A stretch of 64,000 nucleotides of DNA, from contig CAJQLB010000003.1 in the NCBI GenBank assembly GCA_905479065.1, forward strand, positions 62,001-126,000, written 5' to 3'. This document shows positions 27,301 through 35,578 of the stretch, one piece after another. This stretch comes from an uncultured Flavobacteriaceae bacterium. GTDB lineage: Bacteria > Bacteroidota > Bacteroidia > Flavobacteriales > Flavobacteriaceae. Both the position numbers and the translations under genes were made by a program. Under the pieces are notes generated by a model, which saw only the letters and a program-made list of their open reading frames with translations, was not told the DNA's origin and did no database searches. Position 1 is the stretch's first letter; every line of letters starts with the position of its first letter.

Positions 27301-28013
27301 AATGTTTCTGTTTTGTAATAATCAGGGATGTCTGCGCGCTTTGGAGCAAATTGTTCGATTTTTGGACCTTTTAAAAATGCGACATTATCCTTGTAGGCAG
27401 ACACGATACTGTTCGGGTGTGCTTTGGAAGTTTCTTTTATGAGTCCAAATAATGATTTTGGCTTTTCTTTACCATCAATGATGAAAGTGCCATTAAAAAT
27501 TTTATGGCGGCAATGTTCTGAATTTACTTGAGAGAAGCCAAATACTTCAGAATCTGTTAAAGGTCTTCCTATCTTGTTCGAAATCGTACTTAAATAGGCA
27601 ACTTCTTCCTTATTAAGTGCGAGTCCTTCCTTTTTGTTGTAAGCAGCAATATCAGTAATATTAATGATATTATCTGGAGTACTATTGGTGTGAAATATTT
27701 TTTGATTTAAAGTGTTGTATTTTTGAAACAACATCGTGTCAAAATCAGAAAAATCTGATACAGCTCTCTTAAACTCTTCAATTCTTACAATGCCTTTGAT
27801 TCCCATGTTTTGGGTAATTTCAACTGCGTTAGTACTCCAAGGAGTGACCATGGATGCCCTTGGTCCAACAAAAAAAGCATCTATCGATGCTTGTTCAATT
27901 TTTGGGTTATTTCCAAATAACCAAGATAGTTTTTCAATTGTTTCGTTTGACAATTTAGCTGTCATGTAAACAGCATAAACAGAATGCTTTGCGTTTCCGA
28001 AGAAATGAATCAT
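24345..28013 (-). CDS. purL: Phosphoribosylformylglycinamidine synthase
   Basis: The single-chain FGAM synthase of purine synthesis: FGAR + glutamine + ATP give FGAM. I chose the ATG at 28013 (MIHFFGNAKHSVYAV); an upstream Met at 28034 lacks support. The order is the N-terminal PurS-like domain (1-~160), linker (NSEHCRHKIF), two AIRS-type synthase halves with KAETHNFPT and GGAAVSSADTGEFASG (~200-970), and a C-terminal class I glutamine amidotransferase with nucleophile Cys in GICNGAQLW (~1065) and the His/Glu pair in PHIERSTF (~1180). At 1222 residues it fits the large PurL of Bacteroidota and enterobacteria, not the PurSQL three-part form. It is transcribed alone, divergent from the P-domain protein gene. 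Confidence 0.97.
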   Translation of the reverse strand: MIHFFGNAKHSVYAVYMTAKLSNETIEKLSWLFGNNPKIEQASIDAFFVGPRASMVTPWSTNAVEITQNMGIKGIVRIEEFKRAVSDFSDFDTMLFQKYNTLNQKIFHTNSTPDNIINITDIAAYNKKEGLALNKEEVAYLSTISNKIGRPLTDSEVFGFSQVNSEHCRHKIFNGTFIIDGKEKPKSLFGLIKETSKAHPNSIVSAYKDNVAFLKGPKIEQFAPKRADIPDYYKTETFDSVISVKAETHNFPTTVEPFNGAATGSGGEIRDRLAGGKGSLPLAGTAVYMTSYPRLEEHRAWEKKLSERTWLYQTPMDILIKASNGASDFGNKFGQPLICGSVLTFEHEEENRKLGYDKVIMQAGGIGYGKANQALKDKPQNYDKIVILGGDNYRIGMGGAAVSSADTGEFASGIELNAVQRSNPEMQKRAANAIRGMVESKENNIVSIHDHGAGGHLNCLSELVEETGGLIDLDQLPVGDPTLSAKEIIGNESQERMGLVISDKNIDTLNRIANRERAPIYVVGDVTGDHRFTFKSKSRGEKPMDLELSDMFGSSPKTIMNDVVISRNYDPIYYNSENFDHYLKQVLQLESVACKDWLTNKVDRCVGGKVAKQQCAGTLQLPLNNLGVMALDFKGKEGVATSIGHSPISALINPTAGSRNSIAEALTNIVWAPLKEGLKSVSLSANWMWPCKNEGEDARLYEAVEAISEFAIDLGINIPTGKDSLSMKQKYPDEEVIAPGTVIISAAANCHDISKTIEPVFQECGGSIYYINISQEKFKLGGSAFGQVMNKIGNDVPNVKSASYLKNVFNTLQHLIIEKQIVAGHDIASGGLVTTLLEMCFSNNNIGANIDLTALQETDAIKVLFAENVGVVIQSTNDQIESVFSKKGIEAINIGNVTTNNQLHLKNYATDHKLIISELRDTWYKTSFLLDQQQTKNNLAKTRFENYHRQPLVFKFPKHFTGKLPLISSKKPKAAILREKGSNSEREMANAMYLAGFDVKDVHMTDLISGRETLEDIQFIGAVGGFSNSDVLGSAKGWAGVFRYNDNAKNALQKFFERQDTLSVGICNGAQLWMELELINPSHAQHGKLTFNDSGKHESAFTSVKIEDNKSVMLSSLSGATLGVWISHGEGKFDLPLARESYNIVATYGYDEYPSNPNGSDFNVAMMCDNSGRHLVTMPHIERSTFQWNWANYPGQRNDDVSPWIEAFVNAREWIEYHDSTK

Positions 28014-28044
28014 TTGACCTGATTTGAAATTCAAATTAAAGAGG

Positions 28045-28052
28045 CAAATTTA
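28045..28052 (-). promoter_or_regulatory. Candidate -7 promoter element of purL
   Basis: TAAATTTG on the minus strand, a full match to TAnnTTTG, 31 bp upstream of the chosen purL ATG; a start near 28038 would leave a ~25-base leader. No TTTG is seen at the -33 position. Confidence 0.45.
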
Positions 28053-28174
28053 TGATAAATAATAGAACTTTAATGATGATTTTAATAAGTTCAAGTCGAA
28101 TTTATTAACAATATTATGTATTAAAAAACAAAAAAAATGTCTTATTCTTGCATAAAAATTAAAATCCCCCGGAT

Positions 28175-31081
28175 ATGAAAAAGTTTTTAGTTCTTATTTG
28201 TCTTACAATAGGATGGATCACGAATGCTCAAAAATCAGAACCAACGTATTTATCAAATGCAACTTATTTAGGTGTTTCCCAACCTTTGAGAGATTTGCCG
28301 AAGGTTGTGCCAACACACAACAATGATCCAGCTAATTTTAAATTTGGAAATAACGAAATGCGTTATCCAAAAAAGTTTAATCAAAATGCCTTGCCACTAA
28401 ATGGCGAGACAAAAGCACAGCGTGATTTTGGAGGTATCCATTCATACGCTCTTGAAGAAAATTTTGAAGGAACGAATATAGGCGAAACACAAGGTTTTGT
28501 GCCACCAGATCCAACAGGTGCGGTGGGACCAAATCATTACGTGCACGCTGTCAATTCTGCTTTTAAAATTTTTGACAAATCAGGAAACGTTTTAGCAGGT
28601 CCTTCAAATTTAGGATCATTATTTTCAGGAGTTAATGACGGTGATCCAATTATTTTATACGATCAGTTAGCTGACCGTTGGTTTATCAGTGAATTTAGAC
28701 AAGCAACAAATGGGTTATTGATTGCAATTTCTACAACACCTGATCCTACAGGAACATATAACACATGGGAATTCCCATTAGATTCATTTCCTGACTATCC
28801 GCATTACACTATCTGGCATGATGCTTATTTTCTCACTGCCAATAAAAGCGGGAACAGTACGTATGCCATAGATCGTCAAGCATTAATTGACGGAGCTTCA
28901 AGTCCGGCGATTGTAGGATTCACGTTACCAGGAATTGTCAATAATACGAATACTGTTTTCAGTCCTGAACCAGCTAATTTGCTTGGGTCCTTGTATGACG
29001 CTGAAACTCCTGGTTACATCATTTATTTACAAGATGATGGTTGGTCAGGTGCTATATCGGAAGATCATTTAAAAATTTGGGAAATTGAAATGGATTGGGT
29101 TACTACAAGTAATTCAACTATTTCAACAGTGCCATTAGAATTACCCACAGTGCCCTTCGAGTCTACATTTGCTCCATTTGGAACAGGTGATGTTGAACAA
29201 CCGGGTACTGGTCAGAAAATAGATATGATAGGAGGTGTGGTTTCTTACATGGTTAATTACAGAAAATTTGCAAGTCATAACTCCATGATAATTACCTTTA
29301 ATGTGGATGTTGATGGAAATGACACATCCGGAGTGAGATGGTTTGAATTACGAAATAACGCAACAGACCCTTGGAGTATCTATCAAGAGGGTACTTATGC
29401 TCCCGATGATGGACACAGTCGATTTATGGGTAGTGCAGCCATAGATGTTCAGGGTAATATTGGACTCGGTTTTAGCATTGCAAGTGCTACTTTGGAGCCA
29501 GGAATTAGATATACAGGTAGGTATTTTGATGACCCTCTTGGGACTATGACTGTAGAAGAAACAACGATCATTGAAGGACAAGGTGTTCAAAATTTTTCAA
29601 ATCGATTTGGAGATTACTCCCACTTGACAATGGATCCAGATGATTTTACTTTTTGGCATACTGCAGAATATTTTAATGCACTAAATTCTTGGTCAACGCG
29701 AGTTGCATCATTTAGTCTTTCGGGTGGTTTTGAAAATGACCTTGGAGTTGCAGAAATTATATCACCAAGTGATGCGACTCTCGGAGCATCTGAAATTGTT
29801 CAAGTGCGTGTTAAAAATTATGGTGTTTTAGACCAGAGTAACTTTGACTTAGAATTATATGTTGATGAGGTTTTAATGGCTACAGAAACATACACAGGAA
29901 CACTGACCGCTGGTACGTCAGATAATTTTACATTTTCAGAAGTAATTGATTTATCAACAGGTGGCCAAACGTATACATTGAAAGCGAAAACCTTGTTAGG
30001 TTCTGATGAATTTGTTACAAATGACGAAATTGAAAAAAGTGTTCGTAATGTTTTTCCTGATGATTTAGGTGTCCTTGACATTGTTACTCCAAATACTGGG
30101 GAAGGCCTATCATCTGAAATAGTTACAGTGGTAATTAGTAACTTCGGAACTGCTGACCAATCCAATTTTGACGTTAATTATAGCATAAACGGAGCGTCTC
30201 CTGTGGTTGAAACCGTTACTGAAACCTTATCCGCTGGCGATAAAATCACTTATTCTTTTAATACTTTAGCGAATATCTCTGGATCTGGTAATTATAATTT
30301 CACATCGTCTACCGACTTACGAGATGATGGTGACACGTCAAATGATGCATCCTCAAAACTTGTAGAAAATTTTGATTGTACTTCTGATGAAAATACAGCT
30401 AATGTCCTCATTAGAGCAGGTTCTCCTGCTGAATCAATTATAAACGTTGCAGAGAACAAAATAATTTCAGATATTAATGTAACGCTCAATATACAACACA
30501 TAGATGTTGGTGATTTGGAAGTTAAATTGGTCAGTCCAAACAACACTGAAGTTATTTTGTCAAATGCTAATGGAGGTAATGGCGATAATTATATAGATAC
30601 TATTTTTGATGATGATGCAGATTCTAATATTGGTTCAGACATTGCGCCTTTTACAGGTTCATATATACCAGATGGTGATTTGAATGATTTTAATGGTGAA
30701 TCATCATTAGGTGATTGGTCCCTTGTGGTTACAAATGTAGGAGGTAGTGGAGCAATCGGTTTTATATTGGATTGGAATATTCAAATTTGCGCCGGGCTCG
30801 CCTTGAGTGTTACTGATTTAATTGTAGATACAGATTTGATTGTTGTCTATCAAAACAATGGTAATTATTTAGTCAAACTGCCAACAACTTCCATAACTGA
30901 AGATTTAAAATTAACGGTAATGAATTCTTTAGGTCAAATGATTTATTTGAAAACACTATCAAATAAAAATGGACAAGGCTATGAGTACAACCTTAACATG
31001 GCTGCAGCATCCTCAGGGGTGTATTTTGTTCGAATAGGAAATAATAGAGCAGGGAATATGAAACGTATCATTGTAGATTAA
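28175..31081 (+). CDS. Secreted P-domain / CARDB-repeat protein with T9SS sorting domain
   Basis: A 968-residue exported protein. Signal peptide 1-18 (WITNAQ). The N-terminal ~500 residues form a conserved beta-rich region (GFVPPDPTGAVGPNHYVHAV, DGDPIILYDQLADRWFISEF), widespread in marine bacterial secreted proteins, with no clear catalytic residues. Two tandem CARDB-like Ig modules follow at ~520-620 and ~625-725, starting DLGVAEIISPSDATLG and DLGVLDIVTPNTGEGL. A proprotein-convertase P-domain is at ~730-870 (ISDINVTLNIQHIDVGDLEV, LGDWSLVVTN), and the last ~80 residues (MNSLGQMIYLKTL, SGVYFVRI) are a T9SS type A signal, although the usual YPNP start is not obvious. It is likely to be a cell-surface or released adhesin or hydrolase accessory. 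It is monocistronic with a strong terminator. Confidence 0.85.
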   Translation: MKKFLVLICLTIGWITNAQKSEPTYLSNATYLGVSQPLRDLPKVVPTHNNDPANFKFGNNEMRYPKKFNQNALPLNGETKAQRDFGGIHSYALEENFEGTNIGETQGFVPPDPTGAVGPNHYVHAVNSAFKIFDKSGNVLAGPSNLGSLFSGVNDGDPIILYDQLADRWFISEFRQATNGLLIAISTTPDPTGTYNTWEFPLDSFPDYPHYTIWHDAYFLTANKSGNSTYAIDRQALIDGASSPAIVGFTLPGIVNNTNTVFSPEPANLLGSLYDAETPGYIIYLQDDGWSGAISEDHLKIWEIEMDWVTTSNSTISTVPLELPTVPFESTFAPFGTGDVEQPGTGQKIDMIGGVVSYMVNYRKFASHNSMIITFNVDVDGNDTSGVRWFELRNNATDPWSIYQEGTYAPDDGHSRFMGSAAIDVQGNIGLGFSIASATLEPGIRYTGRYFDDPLGTMTVEETTIIEGQGVQNFSNRFGDYSHLTMDPDDFTFWHTAEYFNALNSWSTRVASFSLSGGFENDLGVAEIISPSDATLGASEIVQVRVKNYGVLDQSNFDLELYVDEVLMATETYTGTLTAGTSDNFTFSEVIDLSTGGQTYTLKAKTLLGSDEFVTNDEIEKSVRNVFPDDLGVLDIVTPNTGEGLSSEIVTVVISNFGTADQSNFDVNYSINGASPVVETVTETLSAGDKITYSFNTLANISGSGNYNFTSSTDLRDDGDTSNDASSKLVENFDCTSDENTANVLIRAGSPAESIINVAENKIISDINVTLNIQHIDVGDLEVKLVSPNNTEVILSNANGGNGDNYIDTIFDDDADSNIGSDIAPFTGSYIPDGDLNDFNGESSLGDWSLVVTNVGGSGAIGFILDWNIQICAGLALSVTDLIVDTDLIVVYQNNGNYLVKLPTTSITEDLKLTVMNSLGQMIYLKTLSNKNGQGYEYNLNMAAASSGVYFVRIGNNRAGNMKRIIVD

Positions 31082-31110
31082 TTCAGTTCTATTATAGTTT
31101 TAATACTATA

Positions 31111-31148
31111 AAATAAAAAAGCGCAATAATTATTGCGCTTTTTTATTT
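31111..31148. terminator. Bidirectional intrinsic terminator between convergent genes
   Basis: A perfect 38-bp palindrome with GCGCAATAA/TTATTGCGC as the stem and A and T tracts on the two sides. It lies 30 bp after the P-domain gene (plus strand) and 14 bp after the symporter stop (minus strand), so it serves both. Confidence 0.9.
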
Positions 31149-31162
31149 ATGTAAATATATCT

Positions 31163-32878
31163 TTATATGTTTCTCAGGTTGTTATCTACTGATTGTATAA
31201 TCATTGCTAAGGTCATGACGATGGCACAGCCAACAAAATTTAACCATAAATAAGGGAGGTTGATGTATTCGTATTTATCTAAAAGAAATAATCCAATAAT
31301 AATAAATTGAGTCATTAATGCTGCCTTAAAAACGGAGTTTCCATTTATATTTTTCACAAAGAATGCTAAAAGAAAAATCCCCAAAACGTTTCCATAAAAA
31401 ATAGATCCTATAATGTTAACTAACTGAATTAAATTTTCCGCAAGGTTGGCAACACAGGCAATGCCAATGGCTAGTATTCCCCATCCCAAAGTGAACCATT
31501 TAGACATGGTAACCATCTCTAATTCAGATTTATTGGGATTACTCTTTTTGTATAAATCTATAGTTGTCGTTGACGCCAGCGCATTCAGTTCACTAGAGGT
31601 ACTCGACATAGCGGCACTTAAAATAACAGCAAGTAGTAATCCGATTAACCCTCGTGGCAAATTATTTAAAATGAAGTTGATAAACACATAATCCATGTCA
31701 TTTGTTTCAACCTTTAACTTTTCTAATGTCACTGCCTTTTCTATAAGCTTCTTTGCCTTAGATCTTAATGTGTCATTTGTTTGATTAGCTAAAGCAATTG
31801 CACGAGATGTTTCTTCAGAGTTTGAACTGACAAAATCTGAAATTAGTAATTGTTTGTCTTGGAAAAGTTTCTTGTGCTCGTATTCAAGTGTTTTATAATC
31901 ATCACTAAATTGTGATTTTAAAACAATCTCTGAGGCTTTTGGATTGAAATTTAATGGAGATTCATTAAACTGGTAAAAAACAAAAACCATGATTCCTACA
32001 AATAAAATAAAAAATTGCATGGGTATTTTGAATAAGCCATTAAATAGTAAGCCTAGCTGCATTTCTTTTAGAGATTTACCCGATAAATACCGCTGTACTT
32101 GACTTTGATCTGTTCCAAAATAAGAAAGTGCCAAAAAAGTACCACCAATAATTCCACTCCAAAATGTATAACGATTTTCTAGACTAAAGGAAAAATCTAA
32201 GACATTCATTTTACCACTTGCTCCTGCAATTTCAATTGCTTTTGAAAATGTGATATCGTCTGGAAGTTTATTAACAATTATTACAAACGCAATGACCATT
32301 CCAGAAAGAATGACAATCATTTGGTGTTTTTGAGTAACATTTACTGCTTGAGTTCCTCCTGAAACAGTGTAAATGATTACTAATAAACCAATAATAATAT
32401 TGAGCAATAATAAATTCCAACCAAGGACTACCGATAAGATGATGGCCGGTGCAAAAATTGTAATTCCTGCAGATAGTCCGCGCTGAATCAAAAAGAGAGA
32501 GGCTGTTAAAGTTCTAGTTTTTTTATCAAATCTTTCTTCAAGAAACTGATAAGCTGTATACACTTTTAAACGGTGATACATGGGAATAAAAACCATACAA
32601 ATGATAACAATGGCAATAGGGACACCGAAATAAAATTGAACAAATCCCATACCATTATTGAAGGCCTCACCTGGAGTGGATAAAAATGTGATCGCACTCG
32701 CTTGTGTTGCCATGACAGAAAGTCCAATGGTCCACCATTTAGATTGATTACCTCCTTTTAGATAGTCTTGAACATTTTTGTTTTTTCTTGTTTTGTAAGT
32801 GCCGTATAAGACAATGATTAGTAACGTGGCTACTAAGATGACCCAATCAATGGTTGCTAATTCTTTAAAATTATTCAT
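31163..32878 (-). CDS. Sodium:solute symporter (SSS / SLC5 family)
   Basis: A 571-residue inner-membrane transporter, with about 13 hydrophobic segments by eye. Family marks include the early GLSVMATQASAITFLSTPGEA and GMGFVQFYFG (TM1-TM2), QRGLSAGITIFAPAI, YTVSGGTQAVNVT, SYFGTDQSQVQRYLSGKS and LLAVILSAAMSSTSSELNALAS, the last holding the Ser/Thr residues that bind Na+ in this family. A hydrophilic insert of ~75 residues (about 315-390, FSDDYKTLEYEHKKL) interrupts the membrane region and looks coiled-coil-like. The substrate cannot be read directly. It is the last gene of an operon with a secreted PIG-L deacetylase and a 37-residue membrane ORF that ends one base before its ATG, which suggests uptake of a product, for example a sugar or amino sugar. 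Confidence 0.92.
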   Translation of the reverse strand: MNNFKELATIDWVILVATLLIIVLYGTYKTRKNKNVQDYLKGGNQSKWWTIGLSVMATQASAITFLSTPGEAFNNGMGFVQFYFGVPIAIVIICMVFIPMYHRLKVYTAYQFLEERFDKKTRTLTASLFLIQRGLSAGITIFAPAIILSVVLGWNLLLLNIIIGLLVIIYTVSGGTQAVNVTQKHQMIVILSGMVIAFVIIVNKLPDDITFSKAIEIAGASGKMNVLDFSFSLENRYTFWSGIIGGTFLALSYFGTDQSQVQRYLSGKSLKEMQLGLLFNGLFKIPMQFFILFVGIMVFVFYQFNESPLNFNPKASEIVLKSQFSDDYKTLEYEHKKLFQDKQLLISDFVSSNSEETSRAIALANQTNDTLRSKAKKLIEKAVTLEKLKVETNDMDYVFINFILNNLPRGLIGLLLAVILSAAMSSTSSELNALASTTTIDLYKKSNPNKSELEMVTMSKWFTLGWGILAIGIACVANLAENLIQLVNIIGSIFYGNVLGIFLLAFFVKNINGNSVFKAALMTQFIIIGLFLLDKYEYINLPYLWLNFVGCAIVMTLAMIIQSVDNNLRNI

Positions 32879-32879
32879 T

Positions 32880-32993
32880 TTAGTTATATGACATTGTTAG
32901 AAGGTAAAATATGACAAAATATATCATGTTAGCTACAAGCACGAATGTATACCATGATTTCCATTGAAGATCTTTAATTTTTAAATGTTTCAT
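32880..32993 (-). CDS. 37-residue single-pass membrane microprotein, upstream of the symporter
   Basis: A short ORF with ATG at 32991-32993 and TAA at 32880-32882. The N-terminal 14 residues are charged (MKHLKIKDLQWKSW), and residues 15-34 form one uninterrupted hydrophobic helix (YTFVLVANMIYFVIFYLL); a few polar residues end it. It starts 10 bp after the PIG-L stop and its stop is one base before the symporter ATG (TAAAATG), so it is almost certainly translated with the symporter. Small membrane partners encoded directly before SSS transporters are known for other members (for example YhdT with PanF), though those are longer. The amphipathic start plus one helix fits an accessory subunit. 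There is no other coding frame here. Too short for most gene finders. Confidence 0.65.
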   Translation of the reverse strand: MKHLKIKDLQWKSWYTFVLVANMIYFVIFYLLTMSYN

Positions 32994-33003
32994 AGATAGT
33001 AAA

Positions 33004-35520
33004 TTAATTTTTTTTCAGACTTTCATGATTTTTACCTATAGATAGCATATTTGCAAATAGTCGAAATGCACCAGGAACACCAGCTGGGAATTCTCTAAAG
33101 AAACTTAATCCAGTGTAGATATAATATCCTTTTCCATGTTTGGCAACCAAAAGACTTCCTGTCTTCGGAGCTTCTCCTTTATCATTGAGAGCCAAAAGAG
33201 GCATGAAATTTTCGCTCCATTCTCCTGGAAAATAAAGTCCTCTTTCTTGAGTCCAACCTTTAAAATCTTCTTGTGTTATCTTATTTGGGAAGTTTAATAA
33301 TTCATGGTTGGGTTGTATGATACGAACTTCCGAATTTTCATCGGTAACTCTATCTCTAGAAAGTTTTAAAGGATAAGGTGCCAATTGTGCTACTTTAATA
33401 CCACGATTGGTGTTATATTGTACAATCATGTTGCCTCCTTTTTCAACATAATCAAATAACAACTGTTGTTTAAATTTTAATTCATCGAGAACGTTGTAAG
33501 CGCGAATACCTAGAACAACTGCATCAAACCTCGACAGTGATTTAGCACTAATATCTTCAGGTTTTAATTTAACAACTTGATAACCTATTTGTTGTAAACT
33601 TTCAGGAACCACATCACCAGCACCTTCAATATAGGCAATGTTTTCTCCGCGTTTTTCTAAATTTATACGGACAACTTTACTTTGACTCGGCAACAATACT
33701 GTTTGAAACGGAATATGCTCGTAGCTAATCTCCACCAACTCTTTTGTATAAATATTATCACCAACAGAAACTATGGGTGTTATGTAACCTTCACTTTGAT
33801 TTTTAGGTGGGATAATGGTAAATGTTAGTAATTGTTCTTCATCCTTATTGTTGAGTTTAATTCTTTGCTTGTTAGGATATGTGGTCCATCCCTCTGGATA
33901 TGCAAGCTGAATATGGCCATCGACACCATCTTTACCTGCCCTCACTTTTACTTGAATATTTTGTTGTTGGTCGTTGTCAAAAATGATCACTTTTTCTGTA
34001 ATGCTTGCTGACACCTCTGGAATGATTTCAAGTGGTCTATAAAGTTCACCTTTGTCTGGTTTAGAATATCTGTAAACAACATCTTTTTTAAATGATATAG
34101 GCATGTTATTTATTCGTAAATTGAAAGTTACATGGATGTCTCGTGGTGTTTCTGGTTGTCCAATTAAAACCCTATCATCAACTTCATACATGCCTAATGT
34201 CCCTTTTTTATTTAACCAATATGGAGTGGTGTAATTGGCATTGGTTAAATTTAAGGATTCTTCAAAATTGAATTTATTATTGGATAGTAACTTTATATTC
34301 TTTTGAATGCTTTCTTCGATGGTAGACATGTTGTAAGAGACTAGATTACAAGAGATGTCACTTCTATTTAAGACCTCAAGTTTTAGTGAAATTTCACCTG
34401 AATTACTCACGGTTGGAGTATTTGAGGAGGCCTCAAGGTAAAGCCCAGTACAAGCCTCAATAATTGTTTTAATCTCTTCTGTTTTAATGATTTTCCAATG
34501 CGTGTTTTTGAGTGTTGTAATAAGTTGATATGCCCTCATTAAATCATTTACATGGCTTGATGGATTTTCAAAATTGAAATTAGTTTCTACGTCTTTTAGT
34601 ATTTTTCCTATTTCTCGACCTCCTTCGATGCGATGCCATGACGTGTCAATCCCAGAAAATAAATTATTTTGGTCTTCCGGAAAATCACCCTTCAGAAATT
34701 TGATGTATTCCTCTTGTGAGCCACGTTGTGTTAACCTACCAAACCCTTGGCATAGATGTTGACTACTCGCCAAGGACGCAACTTCATTGTTGGACAGTCC
34801 TTTCAATGGGTAATAAACACCGATGTCCATTTTTAGCATATCAGATTTATCTGCTTTATTAAAATTTTCTTGACTTCCGTAAAACCACCAACTTGTATTA
34901 AAGAACAGACGTGTAGGCTGCCATGTCTCAACATATTTTAATTGATCTGAAAATTTTGTTTTATCACTTACCAAGTCAAAGGCTTCCATACTTAACAAAG
35001 CAGAACTCGTGTGATGTCCATGAGTTTTGCCTGCACTCTCATGATCAAATCTATTAATAATGACATCTGGTTTAAATGATCTAATTGCCCATACAACGTC
35101 ACTTAGCACACTTTCTTTATCCCAAATTTCTAATGTTTCATCAGGATGCTTTGAATAACCAAAGTCATTGGCTCTGGTAAATATTTGACTACCTCCGTCA
35201 ATGCTTCTTGCCGCGAGTAATTCTTGCGTGCGCAATACTCCTAGCAATTCTCTAAGTTCAGGACCTATTAGATTTTGTCCTCCATCACCTCTAGTTAGTG
35301 ATAAGTATGCGGTTCTTGCCTTAATTTCGTTTGAAAAATATGAAATTAATCGTGTGTTTTCATCATCAGGATGCGCAGCAACATAAAGTACTGAACCTAA
35401 AAAATTTAATTTTTGTATGGACTCATAAATCTGAGTTGCATTTAATTTCTTTGGCTTTTGGGAGTGCAGTAATAAAGTAAATGACGTCGCAAAAAACAGA
35501 GCTAGTATAGTTCGTAACAT
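33004..35520 (-). CDS. Secreted PIG-L (LmbE-like) deacetylase with C-terminal GATase-like domain
   Basis: An 838-residue exported protein with a signal peptide to about residue 20. The PIG-L zinc deacetylase domain (~38-290) has the motif AHPDDE at 49-54 and the third zinc His in HGHHTSS near 168; family members remove N-acetyl groups from GlcNAc-type sugars. The middle (~330-600) is two beta-sandwich segments, and the C-terminal ~220 residues (YIEGAGDVVPESLQQIGYQV, RFDAVVLGIRAYN, GGNMIVQYNTN) resemble the class I glutamine-amidotransferase-like fold without a visible Cys nucleophile. It is first in an operon with the microprotein (10 bp) and symporter genes. I infer periplasmic deacetylation of an amino-sugar compound followed by uptake. 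Confidence 0.88.
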   Translation of the reverse strand: MLRTILALFFATSFTLLLHSQKPKKLNATQIYESIQKLNFLGSVLYVAAHPDDENTRLISYFSNEIKARTAYLSLTRGDGGQNLIGPELRELLGVLRTQELLAARSIDGGSQIFTRANDFGYSKHPDETLEIWDKESVLSDVVWAIRSFKPDVIINRFDHESAGKTHGHHTSSALLSMEAFDLVSDKTKFSDQLKYVETWQPTRLFFNTSWWFYGSQENFNKADKSDMLKMDIGVYYPLKGLSNNEVASLASSQHLCQGFGRLTQRGSQEEYIKFLKGDFPEDQNNLFSGIDTSWHRIEGGREIGKILKDVETNFNFENPSSHVNDLMRAYQLITTLKNTHWKIIKTEEIKTIIEACTGLYLEASSNTPTVSNSGEISLKLEVLNRSDISCNLVSYNMSTIEESIQKNIKLLSNNKFNFEESLNLTNANYTTPYWLNKKGTLGMYEVDDRVLIGQPETPRDIHVTFNLRINNMPISFKKDVVYRYSKPDKGELYRPLEIIPEVSASITEKVIIFDNDQQQNIQVKVRAGKDGVDGHIQLAYPEGWTTYPNKQRIKLNNKDEEQLLTFTIIPPKNQSEGYITPIVSVGDNIYTKELVEISYEHIPFQTVLLPSQSKVVRINLEKRGENIAYIEGAGDVVPESLQQIGYQVVKLKPEDISAKSLSRFDAVVLGIRAYNVLDELKFKQQLLFDYVEKGGNMIVQYNTNRGIKVAQLAPYPLKLSRDRVTDENSEVRIIQPNHELLNFPNKITQEDFKGWTQERGLYFPGEWSENFMPLLALNDKGEAPKTGSLLVAKHGKGYYIYTGLSFFREFPAGVPGAFRLFANMLSIGKNHESLKKN

Positions 35521-35542
35521 TAAATGAGAATTTGTTCTTGCT

Positions 35543-35550
35543 CAAATATA
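35543..35550 (-). promoter_or_regulatory. Candidate -7 promoter element of the PIG-L/symporter operon
   Basis: TATATTTG on the minus strand, a perfect TAnnTTTG match 23 bp upstream of the PIG-L ATG at 35520. A -33 TTTG is not evident. Confidence 0.5.
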
Positions 35551-35578
35551 GGAAAGAAAGGTATTTACATCATTTTAT

